From an uncultured Pelagibacteraceae bacterium (GTDB taxonomy: Bacteria > Pseudomonadota > Alphaproteobacteria > Pelagibacterales > Pelagibacteraceae), in contig CACJFE010000001.1 of NCBI GenBank assembly GCA_902592655.1, forward strand, positions 1 to 64,000: a stretch of 64,000 bases of DNA. The letters are read 5' to 3'. Below the pieces are notes generated by a model. The model saw only the letters and a list, made by a program, of their open reading frames with translations, searched no databases and was not told the DNA's origin. Both the position numbers and the translations under genes were made by a program. Below are positions 40,583-50,016 of this stretch, piece by piece (position 1 is the stretch's first letter; each line of letters opens with the position of its first letter).

Positions 40583-41358
40583 TGAAAGATAAAAAATTAA
40601 ATTTAGTTGCTAATAGACTTGTAAAAGCTTTTCTAAAAAACAAAATTATAAATCCTATTCCAATTAAATACACAAAAAAACTTTCGAATGCTCAAAAATT
40701 TAGAAAATTATGTGAAAGTAAAATAAAAAAACCCATCATAGGATTTAAAGCAGGGGGGACGGGTATACCTGTTATAAAAAAACTTAAAGAAAAAGAACCT
40801 TTTTATGCATCGGTATATAAGCATAACGTACTAAAAAATAATAAATCTGTAAAAACAAATAAATATACTTTAGGTATCGAACTTGAAGTTTGTTATCTGC
40901 TTAAAAAAAGTTTTTTTAATTTTAAAAAAAAAATATCAATCAACAATATGAAAAGATTTATAACTTATATTGCACCTTGTATTGAAGTGGTTGGTTACAG
41001 ACAAAAGAAAAAAGGTATAAAGAGTTTTGGAGATCTATGTTCTGATTTTGGTGCAAATATAAAATTTATCATAGGTCCAAAAAAGAAATTTAAAAATAAT
41101 AATGTCAGAAACTTAAAAACTAATATTTCTAATTCAAAGATAAAACAATCCGTAAATGGGAACACTAATACAGTTTATATAAATCCAATGAATTCTTTAT
41201 TGTTTGTTTTAAAAAAACTTCAAAAAGATAAAGTAAAACATGGTAAAGATTTTTACGTTTTTACTGGCTCATCAGTAGGAGTTGTTCCAATTCTAAGTAA
41301 AGGTATCTACAAAGGAAAAATTGAAAAATTAGGATCTGTAAAAACTAAAATTAATTAG
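40582..41358 (+). CDS. 2-keto-4-pentenoate hydratase / FAA-hydrolase-like protein
   Basis: GFKAGGTG, LGIELEVCYLL, APCIEVVGYRQ; overall MhpD-like. Confidence 0.6.
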   Translation: MKDKKLNLVANRLVKAFLKNKIINPIPIKYTKKLSNAQKFRKLCESKIKKPIIGFKAGGTGIPVIKKLKEKEPFYASVYKHNVLKNNKSVKTNKYTLGIELEVCYLLKKSFFNFKKKISINNMKRFITYIAPCIEVVGYRQKKKGIKSFGDLCSDFGANIKFIIGPKKKFKNNNVRNLKTNISNSKIKQSVNGNTNTVYINPMNSLLFVLKKLQKDKVKHGKDFYVFTGSSVGVVPILSKGIYKGKIEKLGSVKTKIN

Positions 41359-41566
41359 ACAATAAATAGCCACCAACTATCAAAATAACAATCCCTGAGA
41401 TAAATTTAATATTCTTTAGAAATGATTCTTTTTTCTCGCTTCGAAACTTTCTTTTAGAGAGAAAATAAATATTTGTTTCAGCTTTATTTCTGAACTTAGG
41501 TCTTAATGGCGATGGAATTGATTTGTTTTCAATATTCTTGAATTTTTTTGGATTGATTTGCAACAT
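41351..41566 (-). CDS. Hypothetical 71-aa protein with C-terminal TM
   Basis: ORF between convergent/divergent neighbours; C-term FISGIVILIVGGYLLSN. Confidence 0.5.
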   Translation of the reverse strand: MLQINPKKFKNIENKSIPSPLRPKFRNKAETNIYFLSKRKFRSEKKESFLKNIKFISGIVILIVGGYLLSN

Positions 41567-41634
41567 ACTTCTATTAACTCTATTTTACTAAAGTTATCAA
41601 CAGATTATACCATCTAAGAGTGCGTCAATTATGC

Positions 41635-41654
41635 AAATGATAATCATTCTCAAT
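41635..41654. promoter_or_regulatory. Fur-box-like operator 1
   Basis: AAATGATAATCATTCTCAAT; core TGATAAT-C-ATTCTCA, one mismatch to a 7-1-7 palindrome. Confidence 0.75.
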
Positions 41655-41661
41655 ATATTGT

Positions 41662-41681
41662 AAATGATAATCATTATCAAT
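41662..41681. promoter_or_regulatory. Fur-box-like operator 2
   Basis: AAATGATAATCATTATCAAT; core TGATAAT-C-ATTATCA perfect 7-1-7 palindrome, upstream of Fe(III) ABC transporter. Confidence 0.85.
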
Positions 41682-41695
41682 AGTCAGGAAAATAA

Positions 41696-42715
41696 ATGAA
41701 AAAAACACTTATAATAAGCTATCTATTTTTAGTTGCTTTTGCAGGAAGTCTACTTGCAAACGAAGTAAATATATTTAGCACAAGGCATTATGACTCTGAT
41801 GTACAACTTTATGAAAAGTTTACTGCTAAAACAGGAATAAAAGTAAACGTTGTATCAGGAAAGTCAGGTGCTTTAGAAAAAAGGATAATTGAAGAGGGTG
41901 CTGATAGTCAAGTAGATCTATACATTACAGCTGACGCTGGAAGACTAGGTGCTTTTGAAGCTAACCTTCAAGGAGGTCTTACTAGTGCAGCAATTAAATC
42001 TGCTGTTCCTAGTAATTTTAGAACATCAAAATGGACTGGTATAGCGAAGAGAGCCAGAATTGTATATTTTGCACCAGAAAGAGTAAGCGGTGCTGAGTTA
42101 TCTGGTTTAACTTATGAAAGTTTAGCTGATCCAAAATGGAAAGGCAGACTAGTAATTAGAGCCTCAAACAATATTTACAATCAATCACTTGTAGCTTCAT
42201 TAATTAAAAATAATGGAAAAGGTAAAATAGCTGATTGGTCAAAAGGTATGGTTTCAAATATGGCTAGATCACCCAAGGGAAATGATAGAGCCCAAATACT
42301 TGCTGTTGCAGCAGGAGAAGCTGATATAGCCGTAGCTAACACTTACTACTTGGCACTCATGCTTTCTGGAAAAAAAGGACCAGAACAGCAAGCGGCTGCT
42401 AAAAAAGTAAAACCTTTCTTTCCAAATCAAGATGGAAGAGGAACTCATATGAACATAAGTGGTGCAGGGCTCGTAAAAGGTGCGCCAAATAAAGCTAATG
42501 CAATAAAGTTAGTTGAGTTCTTATTAAGTAAGGAAGCTCAAAATCATATTGTAAATAATACTTTTGAGTATCCAATGATAAAAGGTGTATCTCCACATCC
42601 ACTTGTTGTAAATATGGGGTTAGATTTTAAACAAGATTTAAAAACAAAAGTTGTTAATTACGGAAAAAGACAAGCTGATGCACTAGAAGTTATGACAGCT
42701 GCAGGCTGGAAGTAG
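41696..42715 (+). CDS. fbpA: Fe(III) ABC transporter substrate-binding protein
   Basis: NEVNIFSTRHYDSDVQLYEKFTAKTGIKVNVV; FutA/FbpA-type SBP behind Fur boxes. Confidence 0.92.
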   Translation: MKKTLIISYLFLVAFAGSLLANEVNIFSTRHYDSDVQLYEKFTAKTGIKVNVVSGKSGALEKRIIEEGADSQVDLYITADAGRLGAFEANLQGGLTSAAIKSAVPSNFRTSKWTGIAKRARIVYFAPERVSGAELSGLTYESLADPKWKGRLVIRASNNIYNQSLVASLIKNNGKGKIADWSKGMVSNMARSPKGNDRAQILAVAAGEADIAVANTYYLALMLSGKKGPEQQAAAKKVKPFFPNQDGRGTHMNISGAGLVKGAPNKANAIKLVEFLLSKEAQNHIVNNTFEYPMIKGVSPHPLVVNMGLDFKQDLKTKVVNYGKRQADALEVMTAAGWK

Positions 42716-42741
42716 TAATTTTATAGGAGAGATCTATAAGT

Positions 42742-44358
42742 ATGACAAAGTATAATTTGTGGTTTTTTAGCTCATTGATTATAGCTATTATAGTATCTCT
42801 TCCTATATTAACTGTTTTTTTTAGTTTTTTTCAAGAAACAAGTAATTATTTTTCAATTTTGAAAAATACTTTTCTTTTTGATTATATTTTTAATTCTTTG
42901 ATAATATTAGTTTTTGTTCTTTTGATTACATTATTTTTAGGTGTAACAAGCGCATATTTTGTATCCTTTTATGATTTTCCTCTTTCAAATTTTTTTAGCT
43001 GGGCATTGATCCTCGCTTTTGCAGTTCCAGGTTATATTTATGCTTTTTCCATCATAGCTTTCTTTGAAAACTATGGAACAGCATTTTCAATATTTACATA
43101 TTTATTTGGTGATGGTGAATACAACAATTTGATTCCTAAAATAGATGGAATGATTGGTTCAATACTAGCTATTTCCTTTTCACTATTTCCATACGTATAC
43201 GTATTGGCAAGATCTTCATTTTTTTACCAATCAAGTAATTATATTGAGGTTGGAAAAAATTTAGGCCTCACCGAAACAGAAACATTTTTACAAATAATTT
43301 TACCATCTGCTAGACCAGCAATAATTGCAGGTTTATCATTGGTAGCTATGGAATGTTTATCAGACTTTGGAACGGTTTCTTTTTTTAGCGTTTCAACTTT
43401 AACTACAGGTATTTATAATTCTTGGTTATCATTCGATGATTTAAACACAGCTAATCAAATTTCTTTTATTTTATTAATTTTTATTTTAGTATTATTCTCA
43501 ATTGAAATTTATTCTAGAAAAGAAGCTAAATATCATCAACCAGGAAGAGGTTTCAAACCTATAAATAAGATCAAATTATCTGGAAAAAAATCTTTTGTAG
43601 CACTCTCTTTTTGCTCTTTAGTATTGTTTATAAGTTTTATATTTCCAGTATCTCAAATGATATACTGGACTATTAAATTTCCTAAGTATATTCAAGATTT
43701 AGATTTATTAAAACTTAACCTAAATACTCTTTTATTAGTTGGCTTAGCTAGCATTATATTAGTTTCTATCTCTCTATACATTAACTATGGCAGCCGAATT
43801 GCAAGAAGCAAAATTTTAAACTTCATTACAAGTTTTTCTATATCAGGTTACGCAATACCTGGGATTATTTTGGCAGTAGCATTTATCACTCTTTTCTCAA
43901 ATTTAAGTGATTTTGTATCAAATACTTTTGAAGTAGCTAGTTCCAAACATCTTTTTATTGGTTCAATTTTTGGATTAATTCTTGCTTACTTTATTAGATT
44001 TTTTTCTTTATCATTTAATGGAATAAAATCAAATTATGAAAAAATTAACAATTCTATTGATGAAAGCGCTTATTTATTAGGTTACTCAAAATTTAAAACT
44101 TTCTCTACAATTCATATTCCTCATTTAAAAACAAATATTATTTTGATTATAGTTTTAATTTCATTAGAGATAATTAAAGAATTGCCTATAACAATGATCT
44201 TAAGGCCTTTTAATTTTGAAACATTTGCAACTCAAGCTTATGTTTATGCATCTCAAGATTTATTAGAGGCAGCAGCATATCCTTCGCTATTATTAATATT
44301 CTGGTCAACAGTTTTTATAATTTTTTCATCAAAATATATACTTTCTAAAAAAAACTAA
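42742..44358 (+). CDS. fbpB: Fe(III) ABC transporter permease (fused double permease)
   Basis: ~540 aa FbpB/SfuB type, two EAA-like regions; operon context. Confidence 0.9.
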   Translation: MTKYNLWFFSSLIIAIIVSLPILTVFFSFFQETSNYFSILKNTFLFDYIFNSLIILVFVLLITLFLGVTSAYFVSFYDFPLSNFFSWALILAFAVPGYIYAFSIIAFFENYGTAFSIFTYLFGDGEYNNLIPKIDGMIGSILAISFSLFPYVYVLARSSFFYQSSNYIEVGKNLGLTETETFLQIILPSARPAIIAGLSLVAMECLSDFGTVSFFSVSTLTTGIYNSWLSFDDLNTANQISFILLIFILVLFSIEIYSRKEAKYHQPGRGFKPINKIKLSGKKSFVALSFCSLVLFISFIFPVSQMIYWTIKFPKYIQDLDLLKLNLNTLLLVGLASIILVSISLYINYGSRIARSKILNFITSFSISGYAIPGIILAVAFITLFSNLSDFVSNTFEVASSKHLFIGSIFGLILAYFIRFFSLSFNGIKSNYEKINNSIDESAYLLGYSKFKTFSTIHIPHLKTNIILIIVLISLEIIKELPITMILRPFNFETFATQAYVYASQDLLEAAAYPSLLLIFWSTVFIIFSSKYILSKKN

Positions 44359-44370
44359 TATAATTAATAA

Positions 44371-45441
44371 ATGTCAAATTATTTCCTAGAAATACAAAAA
44401 GGTAACTTTGTTGCCAGCGAGAAAAATAAAGTAAATAATTTTAATCTTAAAATTGAAAGTCAGGGTGAGATAATTTCTTTACTTGGTCCCTCTGGAATAG
44501 GAAAGACAACAATCCTAAGAACATTGGCTGGTCTTCAAAAATTAAATTCAGGCAAGATTTTTTTGAAAGGTAAGTTAATTTCTTCAAAAGATGTACATAT
44601 CGAACCTGAAAAAAGAAATATAGCTCTATCCTTTCAAGATAACTCTCTGTTTCCTAATTACACTGTTATTGAGAATATAAATTTTGGAAAAAAAAGAGTT
44701 AATGGCAACAGCTCACCCGTAGATGCAAAAGAAATTATTGGTATATTGCATATTGAACCAATATTAGAAAAATATCCACATCAAATTAGCGCTGGAGAAG
44801 CACAAAGAGTTTCTTTAGCAAGATCATTAATGTCAAAACCAGACTTATTACTTTTAGACGAACCTTTTTCAAATATAGATCAAAGTTTAAAAGAAGAAAT
44901 ACAAGTGTCAGTAAAAAAACTTTTGAAAAGAATTAAGTTAACAACAATAATTGTAACTCATGACTCTTATGAAGCCTTTTCAATGGCTGACAAATGTGGA
45001 ATTATTTTAGATCAAGAATTAAAACAATTTGATATCCCTTATAATGTACACCATGAACCAAATTCTATTAACGTAGCGAATTTTTTAAACAAGGGAATAT
45101 TTATAGATGTTAAGGTAGTAGATAGTGAATGCGCCGTTCACAGATTAGAACACGAAGAGTTGGGTGAAATAAGAGGCAAATTATCAAATAATTTTCCATC
45201 TGGCTCTAAAGTCAAACTTCTTTTACAACCCGAAGATTTAATCCATGATGACCAAAGTAAATTAAGATTAGAGGTGGTAGACAGAAAGTTTAGAGGAACT
45301 AATTTTATATACACTCTAAAAACAAAAAAAGGGGAGCATCTACCTGTATTTGTTCACTCTCATCATATTCACCAACACGAAAAATCTGAACAATTCGGAG
45401 TAAAATCTCCGATTTATATTGACCATTTAGTATGTTTTTAA
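44371..45441 (+). CDS. fbpC: Fe(III) ABC transporter ATP-binding protein
   Basis: LLGPSGIGKTTILRTLAGLQ, ISAGEAQRVSLARSL, LLLLDEPFSNID, VTHDSYEAF. Confidence 0.9.
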   Translation: MSNYFLEIQKGNFVASEKNKVNNFNLKIESQGEIISLLGPSGIGKTTILRTLAGLQKLNSGKIFLKGKLISSKDVHIEPEKRNIALSFQDNSLFPNYTVIENINFGKKRVNGNSSPVDAKEIIGILHIEPILEKYPHQISAGEAQRVSLARSLMSKPDLLLLDEPFSNIDQSLKEEIQVSVKKLLKRIKLTTIIVTHDSYEAFSMADKCGIILDQELKQFDIPYNVHHEPNSINVANFLNKGIFIDVKVVDSECAVHRLEHEELGEIRGKLSNNFPSGSKVKLLLQPEDLIHDDQSKLRLEVVDRKFRGTNFIYTLKTKKGEHLPVFVHSHHIHQHEKSEQFGVKSPIYIDHLVCF

Positions 45442-45460
45442 GTAAATATAATAATATTTG

Positions 45461-45537
45461 GCGCCCTTAGCTCAGCTGGATAGAGCATCGGTTTTCTAAA
45501 CCGAGGGTCGTAGGTTCGAATCCTTCAGGGCGCGCCA
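45461..45537 (+). tRNA. tRNA-Arg (anticodon TCT)
   Basis: GCGCCCT/AGGGCGC acceptor, TCGGT-TTTCTAA-ACCGA anticodon arm, GTTCGAATC T-loop, encoded CCA. Confidence 0.97.
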
Positions 45538-45551
45538 ATCTATTTTAAAAT

Positions 45552-46523
45552 ATGTTTAAAAATATTCTTATAACTGGAGGAGCAGGTTACATAGGATCTC
45601 ATATCGCAGAAATTTTAATAAAAGATAAAAAAAAAGTATTTTTATTAGACAATTTATCTACTGGACATAAGAAGCTTATAAACCATAAAACAAAATTTTT
45701 TCTCTCTGACATTAGAAAAATTAACAAAACAAGAGAAATTGTAAAAAAATATAAAATTGACAGCATTATTCATTTAGCAGCAGCTCTATCAGTAGGAGAA
45801 AGTCAAAAAAAACCAAAAAAATACGAAAGTATTAACGTTGAAGGTACAAAAAAAATTTTAGAAGCTATAAAAACATCTAAAGTTAGAAACTTTGTTTTTT
45901 CATCTACCTGCGCAGTATACCAAGACGGCTTGAGTAAAGTATCAGAAAGATCAAAACTAAAACCAAGTAGCGTTTATGGGAAAACAAAACTAAAGGGTGA
46001 AAAAATTATAAAAAATTTTTGTAAAAAAAATAAGATTAATTATGGGATACTAAGATATTTCAATGTTGCTGGCGCTAGTCAATCAGGAAAGATTGGTCAA
46101 GTAAATAAAGGAGATCAATTATTTAAGAACTTATCTGTAGAATTACAGAAAAAAAAACCAATTTTTAAAATTTATGGTGGCGATTATGATACCAAGGATG
46201 GCACTTGTATTAGAGATTATATTCATGTCGTTGATATAGCCAATATACATTTAAAAGTTTTGAAAAAAATTTGTAATAATAAATCTATAATTTTAAATTG
46301 TGGATATTCAAAAGGAGTTTCTGTTAATGAGGTAATAGAAAGTTTCAAAAAAAATACAAAAAAAAAAATTAAGGTTAAAACAATTAAAAAAAGAAAAGGT
46401 GATATGGCAAAAATAATCTCAGATACATCAAAGTTGAAAAGATTTATTAAATGGAAACCAAAATTTAATAATTTAGATATAATAGTAAAAAGCTGTATTA
46501 ATTGGGAAAATAAAAAAAATTAA
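45552..46523 (+). CDS. galE: UDP-glucose 4-epimerase
   Basis: NILITGGAGYIGSHIAEIL, YGKTKLKGE, LRYFNVAGAS, GTCIRDYIHVVDIA. Confidence 0.94.
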   Translation: MFKNILITGGAGYIGSHIAEILIKDKKKVFLLDNLSTGHKKLINHKTKFFLSDIRKINKTREIVKKYKIDSIIHLAAALSVGESQKKPKKYESINVEGTKKILEAIKTSKVRNFVFSSTCAVYQDGLSKVSERSKLKPSSVYGKTKLKGEKIIKNFCKKNKINYGILRYFNVAGASQSGKIGQVNKGDQLFKNLSVELQKKKPIFKIYGGDYDTKDGTCIRDYIHVVDIANIHLKVLKKICNNKSIILNCGYSKGVSVNEVIESFKKNTKKKIKVKTIKKRKGDMAKIISDTSKLKRFIKWKPKFNNLDIIVKSCINWENKKN

Positions 46524-47567
46524 ATGCCTGTAAGAGATTTTGAGGAGTCGTTTGAAAAATTTTGTAAAAAAAAAAAATTTGAAATTAACAAAAAACAGTT
46601 CGAAATATTAAAATCTCTACAAAAATTTTTCTTCCAAAAAAAGAAATTAATTAACATATTTTCTAAGAAAAGTTCTAAATCGTGTTATTATTTATACGGT
46701 AAAGTAGGAGTAGGAAAAACTCTTATATTGGACCATGTTTTTCAAGAATTAGATCTTAAAAAAAAAAGATCTCATTTTAATAAATTTATGATTGAATTTC
46801 ATAATTTTAGGCATAAAAAAAAAGGTATTAATCCAATTACAGCTTTTGTCAAAGATTTTAAAAAGAAATATAAACTCCTTTATTTAGATGAATTTCAAGT
46901 AACTAACATAGTAGATGCTATGATACTGAGCAAGTTATTCGAGGAAATCTTTGATGAAAATATAAAAGTTATACTATCCTCAAATACTAAACCAAATGAA
47001 CTTTACAAAGACGGTCTTCAAAGAGATCAATTTCTACCTTTTATTAAGTTGATAGAAAAAGAATCAATACAAAAGGAATTAAAATTAAATAATGATTACA
47101 GAAAAAACGTTGATACAAAAAAACAAAGAATTTTTTATCCATTAAACGAAAAAACCCTATTTAGTATTAACCAATTGTTTAGGAGATTAACTAGAGATAT
47201 GGATAAGTCTGAGAAAACTTTTATCACCAAAGGTAGAAAGTTTTATATTCATAACTTTTATAAAGGTATATCTAAATTTACGTTTGAAGATCTATGTGAT
47301 AAAAATTTAGGTTCAGAAGATTACTTTAATCTAGCAAATATTTGCCATCATATTTTTATCTACAATGTTCCATCGTTCACAGAACTCAATTCTAATCAAC
47401 AACTAAGATTTATAAATTTAATAGATGTGCTCTATGATAGAAAGATTAAATTAACTTTATCTTTAGAAACTAGACTTGAAAATTTAAGTTCATCTAAAAG
47501 ACATTTTGATTTTTTCAAAAGAACAATAAGTAGACTTCATGAAATGACGAAAGTAAAAAATTATTGA
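46524..47567 (+). CDS. zapE: AFG1/ZapE-family ATPase
   Basis: YLYGKVGVGKTLILD, LLYLDEFQVTNIVDAMIL, LSSNTKPNELYKDGLQRDQFLPFI. Confidence 0.93.
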   Translation: MPVRDFEESFEKFCKKKKFEINKKQFEILKSLQKFFFQKKKLINIFSKKSSKSCYYLYGKVGVGKTLILDHVFQELDLKKKRSHFNKFMIEFHNFRHKKKGINPITAFVKDFKKKYKLLYLDEFQVTNIVDAMILSKLFEEIFDENIKVILSSNTKPNELYKDGLQRDQFLPFIKLIEKESIQKELKLNNDYRKNVDTKKQRIFYPLNEKTLFSINQLFRRLTRDMDKSEKTFITKGRKFYIHNFYKGISKFTFEDLCDKNLGSEDYFNLANICHHIFIYNVPSFTELNSNQQLRFINLIDVLYDRKIKLTLSLETRLENLSSSKRHFDFFKRTISRLHEMTKVKNY

Positions 47568-47734
47568 AATTCGGTTGTAAATGATCATATTTAGTACTTT
47601 TCGAATTAGATAATCTACATATTGAGCCACATTAAATTGAAATTAAAAACAAAATAAATCATAGTGATTGTGTTTTGAATTCATAATTCAAAAATATTGT
47701 TAACAATAAAAAAACTAAAGAGGATTATAATAAT

Positions 47735-48781
47735 ATGATCAAATCAATCAAAACTTGGATTTTAGTTGGATTTGCGTCTTTGCTTTTAGTCGCTTGCGGC
47801 CAAGGCGGAGGAGGAGCTGGTTCAAAAAAATCTAAAACTTTAGAAAATACCAAGAAAGCTGGTTTTGTGAAATGTGGTGTTTCACAAGGTCTACCTGGTT
47901 TCTCTAATGCTGATGCATCAGGAAACTGGTCTGGTATTGACGTAGATGTATGTAGAGCTGTTGCTGCAGCTGTATTAGGTGATGCAGATAAAGTTAAATA
48001 CACTCCGTTAAGTGCTAAAGAAAGATTTACGGCATTAACATCAGGTGAAATCGATGTACTTGCACGTAACACTACTTGGACATTATCAAGAGATGCTGAC
48101 ATTGGTTTAACTTTTGTTGGTGTGAACTTTTATGATGGTCAAGGTTTCATGGTAAGAAAAAATTCTGGAATTAATTCTGTGAATGATTTCAAAAACGGTA
48201 TTTCTGCTTGTACAAACACAGGTACAACTACAGAGCTTAACATGAGAGACTTCTTTAATTCTAAAAACATAAGTTACGAACCAATTGCGTTTGAAAAAGC
48301 AGACGAAGTTGTTCAAGCTTATGATGCTGGAAGATGTGATACTTATACAACAGATAAATCTGGTTTAGCAGCACAAAGAACTAAAATGTCAAACCCAGAT
48401 GAGCACAAAGTATTACCTGAAACGATCTCAAAAGAACCATTAGGTCCTGTTGTAAGACAAGGGGATGCAGTATGGGAAGATATCGTAAGATGGTCTCTAA
48501 ATACTATGATCGAAGCAGAAGAGTATGGTGTTAATTCATCAAACGCTTCTAGCCTAAAAGACTCTGAGAACCCAGCTATTAAGAGATTAGTAGGTTCTGA
48601 AGGTGAATTAGGTGCAGCTTTCGGTTTAGATAATGACTGGAGCTTAAGAATTATCGAGCAAGTTGGTAACTACGGTGAAAGCTATAAAAAACACATAGCT
48701 GATACTGGAATTTTACCTAATAGAGGTCCAAATCAATTATGGACTAAAGGTGGAATTCTTTACGTACCACCAGCAAGATAA
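47735..48781 (+). CDS. aapJ: General L-amino acid ABC transporter substrate-binding protein (AapJ/BztA-like, lipobox present)
   Basis: GVSQGLPGFSNADASGNWSGIDVDVCRAVAAAVLGD, ARNTTWTLSRDADIGLTFVGVNFYDGQGFMV; N-term LLVAC. Confidence 0.93.
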   Translation: MIKSIKTWILVGFASLLLVACGQGGGGAGSKKSKTLENTKKAGFVKCGVSQGLPGFSNADASGNWSGIDVDVCRAVAAAVLGDADKVKYTPLSAKERFTALTSGEIDVLARNTTWTLSRDADIGLTFVGVNFYDGQGFMVRKNSGINSVNDFKNGISACTNTGTTTELNMRDFFNSKNISYEPIAFEKADEVVQAYDAGRCDTYTTDKSGLAAQRTKMSNPDEHKVLPETISKEPLGPVVRQGDAVWEDIVRWSLNTMIEAEEYGVNSSNASSLKDSENPAIKRLVGSEGELGAAFGLDNDWSLRIIEQVGNYGESYKKHIADTGILPNRGPNQLWTKGGILYVPPAR

Positions 48782-48795
48782 TTGCTGATAAAATT

Positions 48796-48828
48796 AAAAA
48801 GGGCTGGATTTATCTGGCCCTTTTTTTT
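48796..48828 (+). terminator. Rho-independent terminator-like hairpin after aapJ
   Basis: AAAAAGGGCTGGA-TTTA-TCTGGCCCTTTTTTTT (two G.U pairs) with T-run. Confidence 0.8.
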
Positions 48829-48840
48829 ACTCTCAAAATA

Positions 48841-50016
48841 ATGATTTTTAAAAAATTCAACATTGAAAACAAAAAAGCGAGAGATTTAATTCCTCAAGCT
48901 ATAACTATTTTAGCTTTACTCTCAGTAATTATTTATTTTGCTACTAATGCTCAAATTAACATGGGCAATAGAGGAATATCTTTTGGATTTGGTTTTTTAA
49001 ATCAAGAAGCATCATTTGATATTACATTTTCAATGATTGAATACGATGGTTCACACTCTTACGGGAGAGCATTTTTAGTAGGTTTACTAAATACAATTTT
49101 AGTCTCAGCAATTGGAATATTTTTTGCAACAATTATGGGAGTGGTAGTAGGTATATCCAGATTATCAGATAATTACTTAATTGCTAAAGTAGCAGAATGG
49201 TATGTAGAAATCTTTAGAAACATTCCTTTAATCTTGCAAATATTTTTCTGGTATTTTGCAGCTTTAAGAGCATTACCTTTACCTGAAAATGGTATAAGTT
49301 TCTATGATATTTCATTTTTAACAATTAAAGGTTGGTATGTTCCAAAATTTATATGGACAAATTTTAATATTTTCCTTTTATCCGTAATAGCAGCGTTTAT
49401 AGCAATTTATTTTATTAATTCTTATGCAACAAAACAAAGAGAACAATTTGGAAAACAAATACCGACGACTATTATTTCTTTGGCAACATTAATATTAATA
49501 CCATTAATCACATTTCTTTTTCTTGGAGTATCGCTTTCATTTGAATACCCCGTTTTAAAACAACTTTCCCCAACAGTCTTTACTTATGCAGGCGGTGTAA
49601 GCATTATACCAGAGCTAATAGCATTAGCTTTAGCTTTATCAATGTACACGGCAACATTCATTGCAGAAAATGTAAGAGCTGGAATCTTGGGCGTTGGTAA
49701 AGGTCAAAAAGAAGCTGCAGCAAGTATAGGATTAAATAAAAATCAAATTTTAAAACTTGTAGTGATGCCTCAAGCATTGAGAATAATTATTCCACCAACT
49801 ACAAATCAGTATTTAAATCTAACAAAAAATTCATCATTGGCGGCCGCTATTGCTTATCCAGATATTGTATTAGTTTTTGCGGGAACTGCTTTAATGCAAA
49901 CGGGTAGGGCTATTGAAATAATTTCAATAACTATGCTTACTTATTTAACTTTAAGTATTTCAATTTCAATATTCATGAATTGGTATAATAAAAAAATGGC
50001 AATAAAGGAAAAATAA
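48841..50016 (+). CDS. aapQ: General L-amino acid ABC transporter permease (AapQ-like)
   Basis: GRAFLVGLLNTILVSAIGIFFATIMG, EAAASIGLNKNQILKLVVMPQALRIIIPP. Confidence 0.92.
   Translation: MIFKKFNIENKKARDLIPQAITILALLSVIIYFATNAQINMGNRGISFGFGFLNQEASFDITFSMIEYDGSHSYGRAFLVGLLNTILVSAIGIFFATIMGVVVGISRLSDNYLIAKVAEWYVEIFRNIPLILQIFFWYFAALRALPLPENGISFYDISFLTIKGWYVPKFIWTNFNIFLLSVIAAFIAIYFINSYATKQREQFGKQIPTTIISLATLILIPLITFLFLGVSLSFEYPVLKQLSPTVFTYAGGVSIIPELIALALALSMYTATFIAENVRAGILGVGKGQKEAAASIGLNKNQILKLVVMPQALRIIIPPTTNQYLNLTKNSSLAAAIAYPDIVLVFAGTALMQTGRAIEIISITMLTYLTLSISISIFMNWYNKKMAIKEK

Noticed and set aside
45461-45537. tRNA-Arg as an integration site for a genomic island
   Set aside because: No integrase and no direct repeat of the tRNA 3' end noticed downstream; flanking genes are transporter and galE
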